DNA of 64,000 bases from Montifringilla adamsi. Lineage: Eukaryota; Chordata; Aves; Passeriformes; Passeridae. Each line of letters opens with the position of its first letter. Within the stretch, counting starts at the first letter, position 1. The notes beneath the pieces were generated by a model. The model ran no database searches. It was not told the DNA's origin and saw only the letters and a list, made by a program, of their open reading frames with translations. Positions 12,741-25,860 of this stretch are shown here, piece by piece. Made by a program: the position numbers and the translations under genes. The DNA lies in contig JAGGNK010011003.1 of NCBI GenBank assembly GCA_017590115.1, positions 2,244,558 to 2,308,557 of the forward strand. Direction: 5' to 3'.

Positions 12741-14947
12741 GTAACCCTTAGCTGTAATACTAACTCATTTCTCTCTTGAGAGGGATGATCAGATTGCAAA
12801 GAACAGTGGGTGTTACTGCTGCATGCTTGAATTTCAGTGCTGGCAGGTCAGGGTGGGGGCATTGTTTGGTCTTCAAGTTAATAGAAACTACATTTAATAA
12901 TCAGCGGTTTTCACATGCAACTGCAAGTAAAAGCTTTTTTTTGCAAATTAAAATTAAAATTACAAAGAAAGTTCATCCAAAATATCAATTTCTTTGTAGA
13001 GGCATGAAATACCCACAGAAACACTTTTTTTGAGGGCCAGACATTTAAAAAAAATTAGTATGGCTGGGTTATAGCTTTCTTATATTTACTTTTAGTTCCA
13101 GAAACCCGAGTTTCCTTGGAATCAGTACATCAGTTTAAAGTTACATTTCACCAGTTGGGTTATTTTGTGGGTTTTTTCAGTGTACTAAGAACTAGAGACA
13201 TTTATTTGTGTAAAGGGTAGTGGACTAGTTTTAATTTGGCCAGAACTTCACATCAATTTAGTTCATGATTTATCTGTTGAAGAAGGTTAAATCAATACAA
13301 GCCAAGTTTAAATCAAATATTTATATTTTGCATCATCTTGGCTCAGTTATTTAAATGTTAAATGTAACTGTTGCAGCCTGTGCAAAGCTGATTTGGCTTT
13401 GACTAAAAGAGGATCTTTCCTATGCTGAGAAAAGTCCTTTTGCTTTGGTCACACAGACACTGTGTAGGTGTGAAATGAATCATGAAAGGTTCCTCTCACA
13501 CTAGTGTGCTGAACAGTCTGCCAAATTGGTAGAAACACAGGAAATCCAAATTATGTGAATCTCTGCTGAAAAGTCCATTATAAAAACACTTCACTGCATT
13601 GTATTATCCAGGAATTAGTGTGACTCTTCTAGTCCTAAGTCTGTGGCATTTTTAAATGCTTCCCATTCAGTTTTTTTTAAAAATAAAGGAACTGCTAATT
13701 ACTACATTTCAACAGACAGGATTTAATCATAAACTATAGTTACTCAAGAGGAGAGATTTAAATACTTTGTGCTTCCTGAGTTTGGCAGTTTAGATCTGCC
13801 TGGTCTGTACTTGACTTACAGACCTCAGGGGAGCCCTGGGCTGCTGGAAGCTGGGCAGGTGAGTGCTTGAGCCTGGGCACTAGAAACTGATACTTTAATC
13901 ATGGAGATGTGAAATCTCCAAAGTGTGTTCTCAGATAATGTGAACTGTTCCAAGCGGTTTGAAACCTCAGTAGGTGCTTAATTTCTCACAGCAATGAAGT
14001 TCTCTGGAAGGGAAATGTGCACAATAATGTCTGTCAGCAGCATCACAGTTAAAGTCACTTAAAATTACTTTAAAGACATTTAAAGTGCCAGTTTAAAATA
14101 ATTAACTTCATCCAGTGGAGAAATGCACTCTGTTGTTTTCTGTGTCAAATTGTACCAGCTTTTGTGGTGATGGAATTTTGTCACATCCTCAGTAACCACT
14201 TAACCTGTGTAATAGATGAGGACTCTTGGTGTAAGTGCAGCTGGAAGTGAACCAGTATTGAAATGCTTTTAAATATGCATATTTAATGATTAATTAAGTG
14301 TTTTTCTGTGGGCTAATATGGTTTGTACATATGCATATGTATGCTACATATATAAAGTATAAAGTTATTGGTTAATGTAATTGAGTTTGAAAATTTGTGT
14401 ATTAAATTAAATGCACAATGAACCATGTAGGCAGAGTGCTGCATTCACATTCTCTGAAAAATCCCTTTGCCCAGCATTTTTCCCCTGGGAAGCTGAGAGG
14501 CCTCAGAGAAAAAGGAAAACCATTCTTATCTCATTTGCTTCTCCTCTGTTTTGCTCAGAGATTGTTTGCTCCTCTTTTTTTGGAGATTGTTTGCTCACAG
14601 GTGATTGTTTCACTGGATTCTGGTGTGAATTGTTTTGACCCTTTGGCCAACCAAGGCCAAGCTGTGTCAGAACTCTGGAAAGAGTCACAAGTTTCATTAT
14701 TATCTTTTTAGCATTAAGTAAGTATCCTTTCTGTATTCTTTAGTATGGTTAGTATAGTATTCTTTAATATAATATGGGATCATAAAATAATAAGTTAGCC
14801 TTCTAAGAACATGGAGTCAGATTCATCATTCCTGCCTTCGTTGGGACATCCCCCCAAATACAATAGCAGAGAGCCTCAGCTGGATGAGGTTCTGTAAGCT
14901 CTAGAGCCAATAATTCTGGACTTCTCTGCTGCTCCTGTCTTTGCCAG
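12741..14947 (+). other. VPS13D: VPS13D intron with solo LTR near its 3' end
   Basis: A 2.2-kb intron with GT donor and AG acceptor. Roughly the last fifth is occupied by an LTR (about 14419-14862), which leaves only about 85 bp of non-repeat sequence before the acceptor. That remainder includes a pyrimidine-rich tract from about 14917 to 14945. Nothing else is recognised in the rest. Confidence 0.85.
14419..14862 (+). mobile_element. Solo LTR of a songbird endogenous retrovirus (sense)
   Basis: The segment has the layout of a passerine endogenous retrovirus LTR that I recognise: a purine/AAAGG part, a doubled GGAGATTGTTTGCTC motif (about 14566-14597), CCTTTGGCCAACCAAGGCC, GGAAAGAGTCACAAGTTTC, a run of TATTCTTTAGTATGGTTAGT-type repeats, ATAAAATAATAAGTTAGCC as the poly(A)-signal-like part, and a 3' end CGTTGGGACATCCCCCCAAA followed by TACA. 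No internal retroviral sequence or second LTR is present, so it is a solo LTR. The exact 5' edge and target-site duplication are not resolved: 14419 is a TG that fits but is not proven. Family number is not assigned. Confidence 0.7.
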
Positions 14948-15143
14948 GTATCGTTGGAGGACTGACAAGTGTCATAACATCGACAGTGGAAGGTGTGAAG
15001 ACGGAAGGAGGGGTCAGTGGTTTCATATCTGGCCTGGGGAAGGGGCTGGTGGGCACTGTCACCAAGCCCGTGGCGGGAGCGCTGGACTTCGCGTCGGAAA
15101 CCGCGCAGGCACTGAGGGACACCACGACCCTGAGCGGCACCAG
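14948..15143 (+). CDS. VPS13D: VPS13D, coding exon (fourth from the 3' end)
   Basis: This exon carries the hallmark VPS13 C-terminal repeat. Its first two bases complete a Gly codon with the previous exon's G. It then reads IVGGLTSVITSTVEGVKTEG, followed by GVSGFISGLGKGLVGTVTKP and VAGALDFASETAQALRDTTT. The GxxKGxxGxxxKPxxG pattern is shared by VPS13 and ATG2 proteins and is thought to form amphipathic membrane-binding helices. The acceptor is TTTGCCAG and the donor CCAG/GTCAGC; two bases (AG) carry over to the next exon, 15.5 kb away. The apparent ORF start just upstream is in intron sequence. GC content is higher than in the flanking intron, as expected for coding DNA. The exon lies close to an LTR insertion upstream. 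Confidence 0.95.
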
Positions 15144-18100
15144 GTCAGCCCCCAGTTGGTATTTCTAATCAAAAATACTCTAAAATTGTGTATTAATGCC
15201 TGCTGCAACTCCTGAACTGATTATCTTTCCTCAGGCAAAGCAACAATGAGCAGAGTTAACATGAGCTGTTACCAGCCCATTGCATTCCATTTGCTTTTTG
15301 TTTACTAGATGGCATTTGCTGATACTTTAACAAGAGTGAAATTTGCCTGGAAAAGCTGCAACATAAAGTAGGAATTATTAACTTACACCATTAGATGAAG
15401 CAAAATTTTTAGAAAGGCTGTATGTAGTAAAATTAAACTTCTACCGCTGAATCTTCACAGAGTTAAAATGAAGTTCTCCCCGCTCTACCTCCAGCTTCCA
15501 TTTTGCTGTAGAAAAACAGTTATTGAAAGGTTTGAAGAGTTCTGTCATCAATATAGTGCCACTATGTTTTAATTTTTATTCAGTGCAAAGTTCTCAGTTG
15601 TGAAAGGAGGTGGCTGTGTGCCCTTACGTGCATGTGCCCTTACTCCTGTGGCTGTGAGGTGTCAGCACATCAGGACAGATGCTTTGGCTTTTTCCTGTGG
15701 CCAGTTACTGTTGTAATGTGGGCTCAGCAACGTGATGATGGTTTTGCTTAAAATAAATAAGTGTTTATTAGCACTGACTGTGAGTGTGGCAGAGGGAAAG
15801 GACCAGTTTCTGAAAGGGCTGCTCTGAGAGAAGAGTCTTTGTGCTCTTTGTGGCCAAGAAGTCCTCTTGTATGTGCATGAGACCTGTGTGCTGAAGTGAA
15901 AGAAAGCCATAAGTAGGTTTTGTTGTCAGAAAGCTTGGAGAAAAATGTTTGAAAAATGTTGGGTTTTCTGCTGGTTTTGTCTTCCCATTTGGCTTTTCCA
16001 TTTCCTGTGTTTTATTATGCCACTCTTGGAATTCTGAAGGGTCTACATCAGGGTTTCAGTAAACAATAAGTCTGATGAAGTGTGAGTGAGGTGCAGGAAG
16101 CCTGAAGAATTACCCTAGGTGGGCTTTGTTCTAAAAATGGAAGTTTGTACATGTGTGTCTTACATATTTGGGACTTACTCTGATTTGTAAAACCAAGAGG
16201 TCAAGGATTGAAATTTAGTAAGTGTATTTGCATGCACCAAATTCAATGAGAAATCAAAGTTGCATCCCTGAGAAAATTCAGAGTTTCACTTGTGCATGTC
16301 TTAATTTTGTGCAGGTTGTCTGATTTATATGAAGGTGGGGAGAAGCACACCTGTCTATGCTGTTAGCTGGATTTTTGGTTGAGCTGTGTGTCTATTGTAA
16401 TTTGTTTCAAGAAACATATATTCTTAAAATTCATGTTTTGACATGCTTCTGTGAGAGACAGCCTGTACACAGTAGGTGTTATCAACAGTTGCAAACTGGA
16501 CAACAGCTGGGAGAGAGAGGGCAAGAAGATCTCCAGCCAGCCTGATCTTGGGCTTGTGTTTCCTTTGGGAAATATTTCTCTTTGCCTTGTTAGCTGTCAG
16601 TTAAGAGGTTAAGACAGATGAGCTAAACCATGTTTTTGCTTCCCCTAGATTTTGAAATCCTGTTGTCACAGATGAGTATTGTGAAATGATTTTAGTGTCT
16701 GCACACAGTCTGTTAAGTTTCTGACCCAACAACCTTTTACAAGATGAAAGAAAAATGGGAAAAAAGCCCCAACCTTTCTCAGGTTACTCAGTTACTACAG
16801 TTCTCCAGTCTACAAAAGTCTGATGAAAACTTTTTTTAACTAAATAAATGTACTTGAGAATATTTAGATAGTGTAAGGGGTGTGGGGGGAGGTGGGAAAA
16901 AATGCCACCTCCATCTGTAAGCAACCTTGCATCCATGTTTTGTTTGGTGTGTGGGTTTTATGTGCTTGTATAATGAAGGAGCCAAATTGTTCTTTTGGGG
17001 GTTTAAAAAGCCCCACAGGACAAAGGGTTTGTCTGTTTTCTGGGCTGCTGTGTCCTGCTGTCCCCCATTGCATTTGTAACTGCTCAAGTATGTGTGGTTT
17101 GGAATCAGAGAACTGTTCCCAGCCCGAGCTGCTGGCTCCAGTTGGAGTGTGCTGGGCCAGGTAGGCTCTTCCAGGCTCAGCACACGGCAGCAGCCTTCCC
17201 TGATGGATGGGACTGGAAATGCATGGCAGGAGCTGATCTCCAGTGTAGTTTTGAACACCTGAGGACTGAGTTCATGAGTGTGACAAGAGCTGTTTGACCT
17301 TACCCTGTGCACGTTCCTGGAGCTGCTGCAAAGCTGACTCAGCCAGTTAATTGCAAGTTGCATTTAAATAGCAGGATACGTAACTGTAAATTATAGGCCC
17401 CTTGCAATTCTCTAATTACATGGTTGAATTTAAAAAAAAACCTCTAAATTTCAGCTGCCTGACTTTAACCATTGGATTAGGTTTGAGTGGGATGAAGAAT
17501 TTTAATTGAGGCTGTTGGCTTTCCTAAAAGACATAGTCTAATTCCAGCAAATCCACTTCATCAGATTCTTGAATGGAACGGAACAGTCTGCAGCATGTGT
17601 TCCTGTGATCAGGCTACATGGACATGAGAATTTTTTGTCTTTAAATGTGTTGATTTGTGTTGGAACTCCTGCAGCTGGCATACACCATGTGTTGGGAACA
17701 TGGAGCCAGACCAGCATGGCTGAGGCACAGGTGGAGGCTTTAGACCTTAAAGTTTCAAAGCTGATTGGTTTTAAAAGGCAAGAAAATATTTTTTTTTTTT
17801 AATCTGACTTTAGGCTGGACTTTTTCAAGGCTAATCTTATAAATTTATTATTTAATCATAAAGATGCCTTACTACTTCTAAATTCAATGCAGAAGAGATC
17901 ATAAGGTGGTTGGTGAAAGTACAGCATACATCTAATTTATAAACAGTTAATGCCTATGATTTGATACCTTTATTGAGAGGGTTTTATGTGTTCCAAGGAC
18001 TCCAGTGTCACATACAACAGTTCTGATTATTTCCATATTTTTCATATACTGCCAAAAGTTTTAAAGCCCAGTTCAAAACAGGAAAGCTGTTATGTCTCTG

Positions 18101-21100
18101 GATATGCTTGGAGAGCTCTTGCCTAGAAACGTGTTTTACGTCCTGGTGCAGCACAAGTAAAGAACATTTATATTTAGATGTGTGTCTAACCTAACAAGTA
18201 GTGCAGGAAACTGCCTTTATGGCTTTCTCTCAGGCTTCTGCCAGATCAGTGCAAGTTTAGGATTATTCTTGGGCTGTTGCTGCACGAGTTTGTGTTCTTT
18301 CTGAGTCACAAAGTGAAAACTAGAAGTAGATAACTCTGTGACCTCCCCAATCCTGATGAATTCTGTCCATGAACTAGACTGTTATTAGTAAAGAATAGTT
18401 TGAGATAAGAAAGCCATTAATGGTCAGAGAAAATTGTTATGTAAATACAATAATCCACCATCTAAGACCTAAAATGATTTCTAAGTAAGTGAAGCTGCCC
18501 TTTAGAATGAACAGAAAGTGGTTCTCTGTTCCTTTTTCTATTCATGGAGTGCCTCTTTCTTCATGAGACACTTCTGGCTTCTGGTTGGTTCTTTTTTCTA
18601 CAGCTCTCTTGTAAGAATATGTTAGGTTTTCTTCTTGTTTCTACTCAGATTTTATTTTGCAGAAGTCCCTTGCTGTGCGTCAATAAACTAGTAGTGCTTT
18701 TTGTCAGTCAAGTACTGATTATGTTTGCCTGGGAGTGGAATCTGTCAAGATTGCTTTGCATGTTCTCTCTTCCTAAGGGGAAAGTCAACTTCCCCTTAAA
18801 GCTCTCTGGAAGGAATTCAAGCAGCTGAGGCTTGTGGTGACTGTTCTGGAGTGCCCAGAGTCAGGAGAGCTGAGGATGGGCTGTGATGCCATCCCACATT
18901 TCTGCACTTCTGAAACTCAATGTACTCATACAGTGGCTAATAAAAATTAGTGTTTTAACAAATAAAAATAAAATCTTCAAAGTGATACAACTTTAGAAAT
19001 AAAGTGAAGTCAAGCCTGAGTACCTCTGTGTGAGAATGAAATACAGGGGTCACTTTTCCCTTTTTTTGTGCCCTCCTCCAGCATTGACAGGCTGGGCATG
19101 TCACAGTTTGTTCCCTTTGCTCTCCTCCCTGGAACAAAAAGCTGAAGGACAATTTATTGGGACTACAGGCTCTGTTCTTCACAACAAAGCAGGATTTGCT
19201 ATGCATGACTGAAAAAATCATGCATGTAGTTAGATTTCATTTGATTTCTTTTGTAACCCACAGGATACAGTAAAAGCAAGATGGAGTTTTAAAACATTGA
19301 GTTTGCTTAATCATATTCTGTTACAGAGTCAATAACCCTAGAGTCTCATGTATAAAAATGTCACAGTTTCTAGAACACTACATTGTCCATTGTTTGTGCC
19401 CAGCAACAGCTGGATGATTTGGAGAACCAAACTGTCCTGACACATCTCCCATTCCTTTTTCAAGGGCTGAGTGGGATTGGTGCCCAAACTCTTAACACAT
19501 TTTGTTTGTTATTGCAAATACCCACTGTATGTCTGAATAATGTTTCCAGGAGGCTATTCCTAGGGCTCAGTACTACTAAATACCATATCTGTTTAGAATA
19601 CTCAGTTGTCTGCAGTCAGTTGTCATTGTCCCTCTTTCTGAACTTAACTCAGTTTAACTGTAAGGAATGGAAGTAAAACCCATGGTGTTGGGACCTAGAG
19701 AAGCAACATAATCCTACATTAACATATAGATGTGGTTCCTTTCACATCTACCTACAGGAATATTTTTATGTAACAGGAGGTTTTTGGAAAAATGGGCTTG
19801 CATTAGGCAATGTTTAATCATACAGGTCTCACACTTAACATATGTTACCTTAATTGGTCTCTGGGGCTTATGAGCTAGACTTGGAGTAGCAGGGTCTGAG
19901 ACAGGAAAACCACAAAACAACCTTACCTGTTTGTAAAAAGACATTTTTTCAAGCCCAAGGGTTTAAGTTGCTGAGGCTGTTCAGCTCCCTCACGTTGTCT
20001 TTCTGGGGTTTTATGCACCCTGTATTTAAGGAAGAAGCTGTAGATGGTTTAAATTCCAATAAGGAGGGCTAAAGCTTTATGACTATGTAACTTTTTGTGT
20101 TTAAGCCTTTTTGCTTTGCCATGCCAGAATGTATTAAACTGAACAAAAACCTGGCTTAAGAAAATGGTGCAGGCACTGGGTTCTCCAGTGGTGACATGTC
20201 TGCTGGCATTAAACAGGGAGCCTTTGTGAGGGACTGGCTGTCATTCTAAATCCCAGCATCTACTCTGTGAGTAAGAATGATTTCCCACTAAAACATTAGT
20301 TTGAAAAACTCAAGTTAGGGAAAACTTAACATTTGAGGGCAGAAAGATACCCTGAATGCTTGTAGACTCTGGTCAAGGGACAGAAGTACTGAAAGGGAGT
20401 GTGGCAAGGGGAGGACAGACAGTGAAAATAGGAAACATTGAAATGAGCAATGCTGAGGAGTTACCTGAGCATAAAATGTGATACTGTCTTCTTCTTTAGA
20501 TGTCCATTCATTAATAGCAATAAATAATTTCAAAAGGATGAATGAATTCAGAGTTCCTACTGCAGTGGCCTCCACAGCCCCCAAATATTTACCAGTGCCA
20601 TGATGTTCCAAGTAAGGGCAGGTGCATTTCCATCCCTGGTGAAAGGTGCTGCATCCAGTGGGCCATGCCTAGCTCCTGTTAAGCTGCTGCCTGGGCTGGG
20701 TTCAGTGCAGAAATCTGGGTTCAGATTCAGCTTGATGTTGCTGTGTGCAGTAACTGGTCTGGAAAAGGTGCAAGTTAATGAGGGAAATGCATTGTGTGGT
20801 ATGAGTCTGGTCAGGTATGAAAGGAGAGCTGGCTGAAAATGAACACTGTGGGTCAGAACTTGCTCCCTTTCCAGTGCAACACTTCTGGAGGCCATGGGAA
20901 AGTTTCTTGGGGCACACAGACATTTGTACTAGGTGACTAATGTTTTCCAATTCACTTAAATCCAGGACACTGTAACGTTGGCCTGGCATAGTCCATCAGA
21001 AATAGAAGCAATTATGAACTTCCTTCTGAAAAGAGCAGATAAATCCTGTGTTGGATTCACTGCAGATTTATTCTGCTGCTTAAATTTTGTGTGACATGAA

Positions 21101-21853
21101 ATATTTGCTTCACAAAGTGGAATTCTTATTCTGTGTGCCCACTTCACAGTATTTAGCTGTTAACTCGAATGCAGCTAGATAGGGAGAAAGTTTTATGTCT
21201 TCTGGAAATACTTATATTTCTAGAGCCTGCATGTTCTGTCTAACTGTCTTCTATTTCATCCAAAGCTCTAGAACACGAAGGCCAAAGAAAGGAACACTTC
21301 TTCCTGTTTTGCGTGTTTCCTGTTTTCTGGCATTAGTGTGATTTTTAGATCACAGCATCTCTGCTAAAGGATACTGATGCTGTCTTGGTATATTCTGTCT
21401 AACACTTGCCTTGGGTGGAAACAGTTCCAGAGAGCTGCAGATTTCATTAATCTGCATTGGTGCCTCCTAGAATAGAATTGGAGACTCTTTGGAAAAGAAA
21501 AAAATTATATCCATGCATGACCATCAGCAGAACCAACTAAAAAGTCATCAAAGATTGGGCCATAAAGTATTTGCAGTTCCAGTTCACAGATCTGCCTGCT
21601 CAGAATGAGGTGGGATGACTTGGGAGCATCTGCCCAGCAGGAAGGAACAAAGGCTGTATTCAAGCCAGCCGTGCCTGCTGGAATGTACCAGGACAGCCCG
21701 GCAGGCTGTGGTCAGTGTCAGGCTTGGGCCCAGCACTGACAAACATCTCATACACATTCTGGGAGTTTTCATCATCTCTTCTGGCCCTTTTTCTAGGATT
21801 TTCACTTCATAAAAATAGCAGGAAAGTGTGTGTGTAGGGGGGGGGTCCCCAGT

Positions 21854-22384
21854 TGTCAGTTTCTCTGGGTCTGTATTGAAGGCACTGGAGACAGTAGTTT
21901 CATGTTGGGACTCCGGTGTTTATTATTTCTTATCAGTAAAACAGTCTCACAACCATGAGTTCAGCAGCTTTTCATTAGAAGGCACAAAATGGCCAACAGT
22001 CTCTTGTTACAAGATCTTTTAAAATTAAACTATCCAATTAAGAACTGACACCTAGATTATTTCCCCTTTTAACCCAATCACTGATCCCAAAGAGCTGCAA
22101 TGAGGACTTTTCTGCCCGATTACAAAATGTCACCCAAACCCATGAAGAAGGAAGAAGAAGCATGAAGAAGAAACCCAGGACAACACCCTGTGCCCTCCAT
22201 CTTGCTCCCATCCACAACATACTAAAAATCCCAAACCCTAAATGTCTCACCAAGTGACACACCTACACTACTCTCTATAATCTATTTCCCACTTTTGTGG
22301 ATTCCAGTCTATCTTGAAGTCTAGGAAACTTTCTCCATGAATGAGGGTCAAAGTCAGTGCTGCCCTGGGGGTCAGGGCACCCCA
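21854..22384 (-). mobile_element. Solo LTR of a songbird endogenous retrovirus (antisense)
   Basis: Read on the minus strand the segment runs from TGGGGTGCCCTGACC (plus 22384) through AGACTTCAAGATAGACTGGA, GTGAGACATTTAGGG, GATGGGAGCAAGATGGAGGG, repeated CTTCTTC units and TTGGCCATTTTGTGCC, to an AATAAACACCGGAG poly(A)-signal region (plus 21910-21924). It ends GAAACTGACA. This matches my memory of a passerine ERVL-type LTR. It begins with TG and ends with CA, is about 530 bp long and has no internal viral genes. Boundaries are inferred from the TG/CA ends, and I found no clear target-site duplication. The open frames at 22038-22262 and 22275-22634 fall in or overlap it and are not genes. Confidence 0.65.
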
Positions 22385-23279
22385 GAGCAGCCAGAGAAAT
22401 ATTCCCAGTGCCCTGGGTTTCCACAGGAAAGATGAAACTGGTGAAGTGCAATAGGAGTGTAGGGTTGTTTATGTAGTTATTCTTAAGGCACAAATGGCAG
22501 GAGCTGCTCAGCAGTGTAGTGGCTGTGTGTCCTGCTGGCCTGAGGCAGCTGTGCTGGTGCCACACGGGTGAGGTCTGGTAGTGATGAAGGTAAACATGGA
22601 TATTTTGTGTGCTGAAGAATGAGTCCACAGGCACCTTCTATTTCCTGAACAACCACTGGGAGTCCTTGGGGTTTTCTGTGTATGTATTTGCTTCTCTTGT
22701 GTGGATTTGGAATAGTCTTTCCATTTGCCTTCAGTCCTGGTGCTTTTGCCTTGAGATTACACAAGAGGTTTCTTACATCCTTAGTTTGTGATCTTGCCCT
22801 GGTTTTAGTTAGGATAGAGCTTTTTTTTTTTTTTTGGTAGCTATTATAGTGCTGTGTTTTGGATTTGGAATGAGAATGGTGTCAGGAGTGGGATCAAGAA
22901 GTGCCCTTTATTTACAACAGGAATAAAGCTTTGAGTAGAGAGTGTCTGAGCATACCCAGTGGTGGATTTTTTTCATCCTCAGACCAAGTATAAAGATGTA
23001 GGCAATGCCCATTTTAGATAAAATAAAAATCTTCATTCCATACTGTATGTCCAGTAATTTTGGGTCCTATTAGAATTTCTTGTTACATCATAAATATCAG
23101 GTTCTCTGAGGCTACTCCATGTGTTTAAAGTGGTGGAAATACTGAACCGTGTGGCCGTTTGCACTGATGGGTTATATTTTCAAACAAAGAGATACAGCAC
23201 TGCTTTAAAACTAATATCACTTTTAAGCAGTGTTTTAAGACAGCTTAGTCAAGGTTCAGATTTATGTAAAAAATGACAT

Positions 23280-23960
23280 AATTGTAATCAGGCTTGCCTG
23301 AAAGCAGGCGAGCTGGAGGTGCTGCTCAGGTGCAGCCGGGCTGTTTACCTGTTACTGGACAGACTTTCCCCTTTGTCATTAACATCAGGTTTTGTGTTCA
23401 GTCCCAGGCCGGAGCGGTAGATGGGAGCCCAGGGCCTGCTGGGATGGGGTTTTACACTTGTGCTGTCCTTTTGCCCTTCCCCTGAACTCTTTTCATTTCA
23501 GTCATGAGCAAACAGTCAGTGCCTGAACTAACAACCCCGCAATCCTCCAAAGCACGCTCCTTACAGTACCAAACAAAGGGAGGCCCGCGTGGGCCGGCCC
23601 AGGCCAAGGAATGCAGCTTCGGGGTTCTGCTCCATAAATTTAACCAGCACGACAAAAAGGAGATAATGTGAGCCTTCGTGATGATCTGAAAGGGGGAGGT
23701 TTGTGTCCCATTGATTGCGGTCTGGCGCAGCGCCAGCCCCGAGCCTGACCGACAGTTGAACCATATCGTTAAGGCGTGTAATACAGCTCGAGTCTTGTAC
23801 AGCAGCCAATGAGTACATATCCAGAGGGCAAAAGTTTATAAAGAGTCGAGGCTGTCCTGTTTAACCCTCTCACACTGCCTGTAATATACACTGCTGCCAT
23901 TCACAAATAGGCACTTCGCTATTAAAATGTAAACCTTCAGCTTTCTGTACTTGGAAAATG
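23280..23960. promoter_or_regulatory. Candidate conserved intronic regulatory element
   Basis: This is an unusual block in an AT-rich intron: many isolated CpGs, balanced composition and no recognisable repeat. It includes AGGAGATAATGTGAGCC, CCATTGATTGC, CAGCCAATGAGTACAT (a CCAAT box) and TTTATAAAGAGTCGAGG. The open frames across it are short and have no protein similarity that I know. The pattern is what conserved vertebrate enhancers look like, but this is inference from composition. Nearby genes that could be targets include DHRS3 and VPS13D itself. Confidence 0.35.
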
Positions 23961-24670
23961 TACATGTGTGTCTGATTTCTAATGTGCAGCAGATTTATAA
24001 AGTGATCGTGGAAAAATATGTAAAACTGATCTTTTTTTAAACCAGAAAAAAAAAATCAAACCCACTTTTATTTCAGCACTACTTCATCCATAGTTACTTT
24101 TTTGTTCTGAGATGTCTTCTGGGTTGTTCTGCAAACTCTTTCATACAGATGGAGCTATTTATTGCCTTGATGTCACCTCATTTAGCATGTGGCTGGTATT
24201 TTTATAGATAATTTTTTCACCTAATGTTGCTGTTAACATGTGGAATGCTCTTTATCAGTTTTGTAAGTACAGCCAGTTGATCTGAATTGTTCTTGCAACT
24301 GCAAACTTTAAAAATCAAAACAAACCTCGTGAGTAGCTTTTTGCTGGGTGAGGTTTGTGCTAGAGCACTTTGCTGTGCCTCTTGCAGCCCCAGTTGTAGT
24401 AACTGAGAAGTATAAAAGGAGGGTTGGAAAGAGAAGAAACTGATTGACACAGTCCTTCATGCACAGCAAGAGTCACTGTCCTGTTGCTGGGCAGGGCCCC
24501 TGGTTAGGTTTTTTTTTCCCCCAAGTAGATTTACTTTCCCAGAAAGGCAGGAATACAATGTGGAAGCATTTCTGTTAGATTGAAGTATTTTACACTTTAA
24601 GTGACCATGTTTGCATTTGCTACAGCTGGATATTGCTTGACCAGCATTGATGGGACCATTATGAACGTGA

Positions 24671-24815
24671 CTCCCCATCCCTGGCAGTGTCCAAGGCCAG
24701 CTTGGACAGGGCTTGGAGCACCCTGGGACAGTGGAAAGTGTCCCTGCCCATGGCAGGGATGGAACAGGAAGAGCTTTAAGGGCCCTTCCAGCCCAAACCA
24801 GTCTGGGATTCCATG
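24671..24815 (+). mobile_element. CR1 LINE, 3' end fragment (sense)
   Basis: The sequence contains the standard avian CR1 3' end: AAGGCCAGCTTGGACAGGGC, TTGGAGCACCCTGGGACAGT, CCTGCCCATGGCAGGGATGG, then CTTTAAGGGCCCTTCCAGCC, ending with CAGTCTGGGATTCCATG. It is 5'-truncated, as is typical of CR1, and has no tail expansion. Confidence 0.9.
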
Positions 24816-25554
24816 GGCACAGACATAAAAGCAATGCTCCATCTGCTATAGATGCAGCATTGCTGCAGACACTGTTTCATATTTTAAACCCTCACACAGT
24901 GCCCTGAGGCTGAGCAGTGTTATGGTCCTGGGCACTCTGGTTTCACTAAGCTCCTGTTCTCAGACAGGTGTTTGCAGGAAATCCCTGCTGAGAACCATAT
25001 TTTACATTGAGTCAGGAGGTGAATGGGAGCATTTTTCAACACATTGGTTTGACAAGAAACCTTTAAGGTGACAGCTGCTTTCATCCCTGTAATCAGTAAA
25101 GGAGGAGTCTGGGGGAAGTTGGAAGCTGGGATGGCAATGTTATGTTTTGTCAACTTCTTAAGCTTGACGTTACCAAAGTGCTTGAGAAAGTGTGAGTTTT
25201 GCTGCACAGCTGTTACAGGCACAGGTGGGGCAAGTGCCAGAAGTTAATGCCCAGAGCGCAGCTGGTGTCAGTGCTTTGTCTGTAGTACAAGCTCATACAC
25301 CTTGTCCAGTGCTGGATTTGTAGTATGGATGTCATAATTAAGTTGTGTTTTAATTAATCTCTTCTCAGTTCCTTTTGAACTTGGAGCCTGATGAGGTTAT
25401 GTACAATTGCAAACCCAGGGAATAATTCTTAATTTTGTTTTTATCTGGTGTACAAAAGAAAAGGGAAAGGGGAGAAAAGCTCTATCTCCAAGAAACTGGC
25501 AGGAACAACTTCCATGATAAACAGTTGCTCCTTGAGCATGCTGTACTCTCCTAA

Positions 25555-25860
25555 AGGCACGTCGGGTCAGCTAAAGGTCTGCAGCATCTGAGCTGGGAGA
25601 TCCCTCCAAAGAGGAGGGATTTAACTGTAAGTGGGAGGTTTTAACCCTAGGCACCATTTATTTGCATGTTTCTGCCTGAAACTAGCATTTTGGGAACACG
25701 TTTAACAAGCACAATATATTCCATGCGTTTGCTGGAATAAACGGCGCATATGAGCTTCCTCAGATCTGCAGTCAGCAGGGAGCTGTCTGGCCCGTGATTT
25801 TACACATTCTTGCATCTAACTGAGACGTTCTGATGCCAAATCCAGCACTCAACTGACTGC
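25555..25860. promoter_or_regulatory. Candidate conserved intronic block
   Basis: A non-repetitive block with scattered CpGs (ACGTCGGGTCAGC, ATGCGTTTGC, AAACGGCGCATATGAGC) and an ATTTGCAT octamer-like site near 25660, set in plain intron. No protein frame. Suggested only by composition. Confidence 0.2.

Noticed and set aside
22038..22262. 74-codon minus frame with hydrophobic character
   Set aside because: Lies inside the antisense LTR and is not a viral gene.
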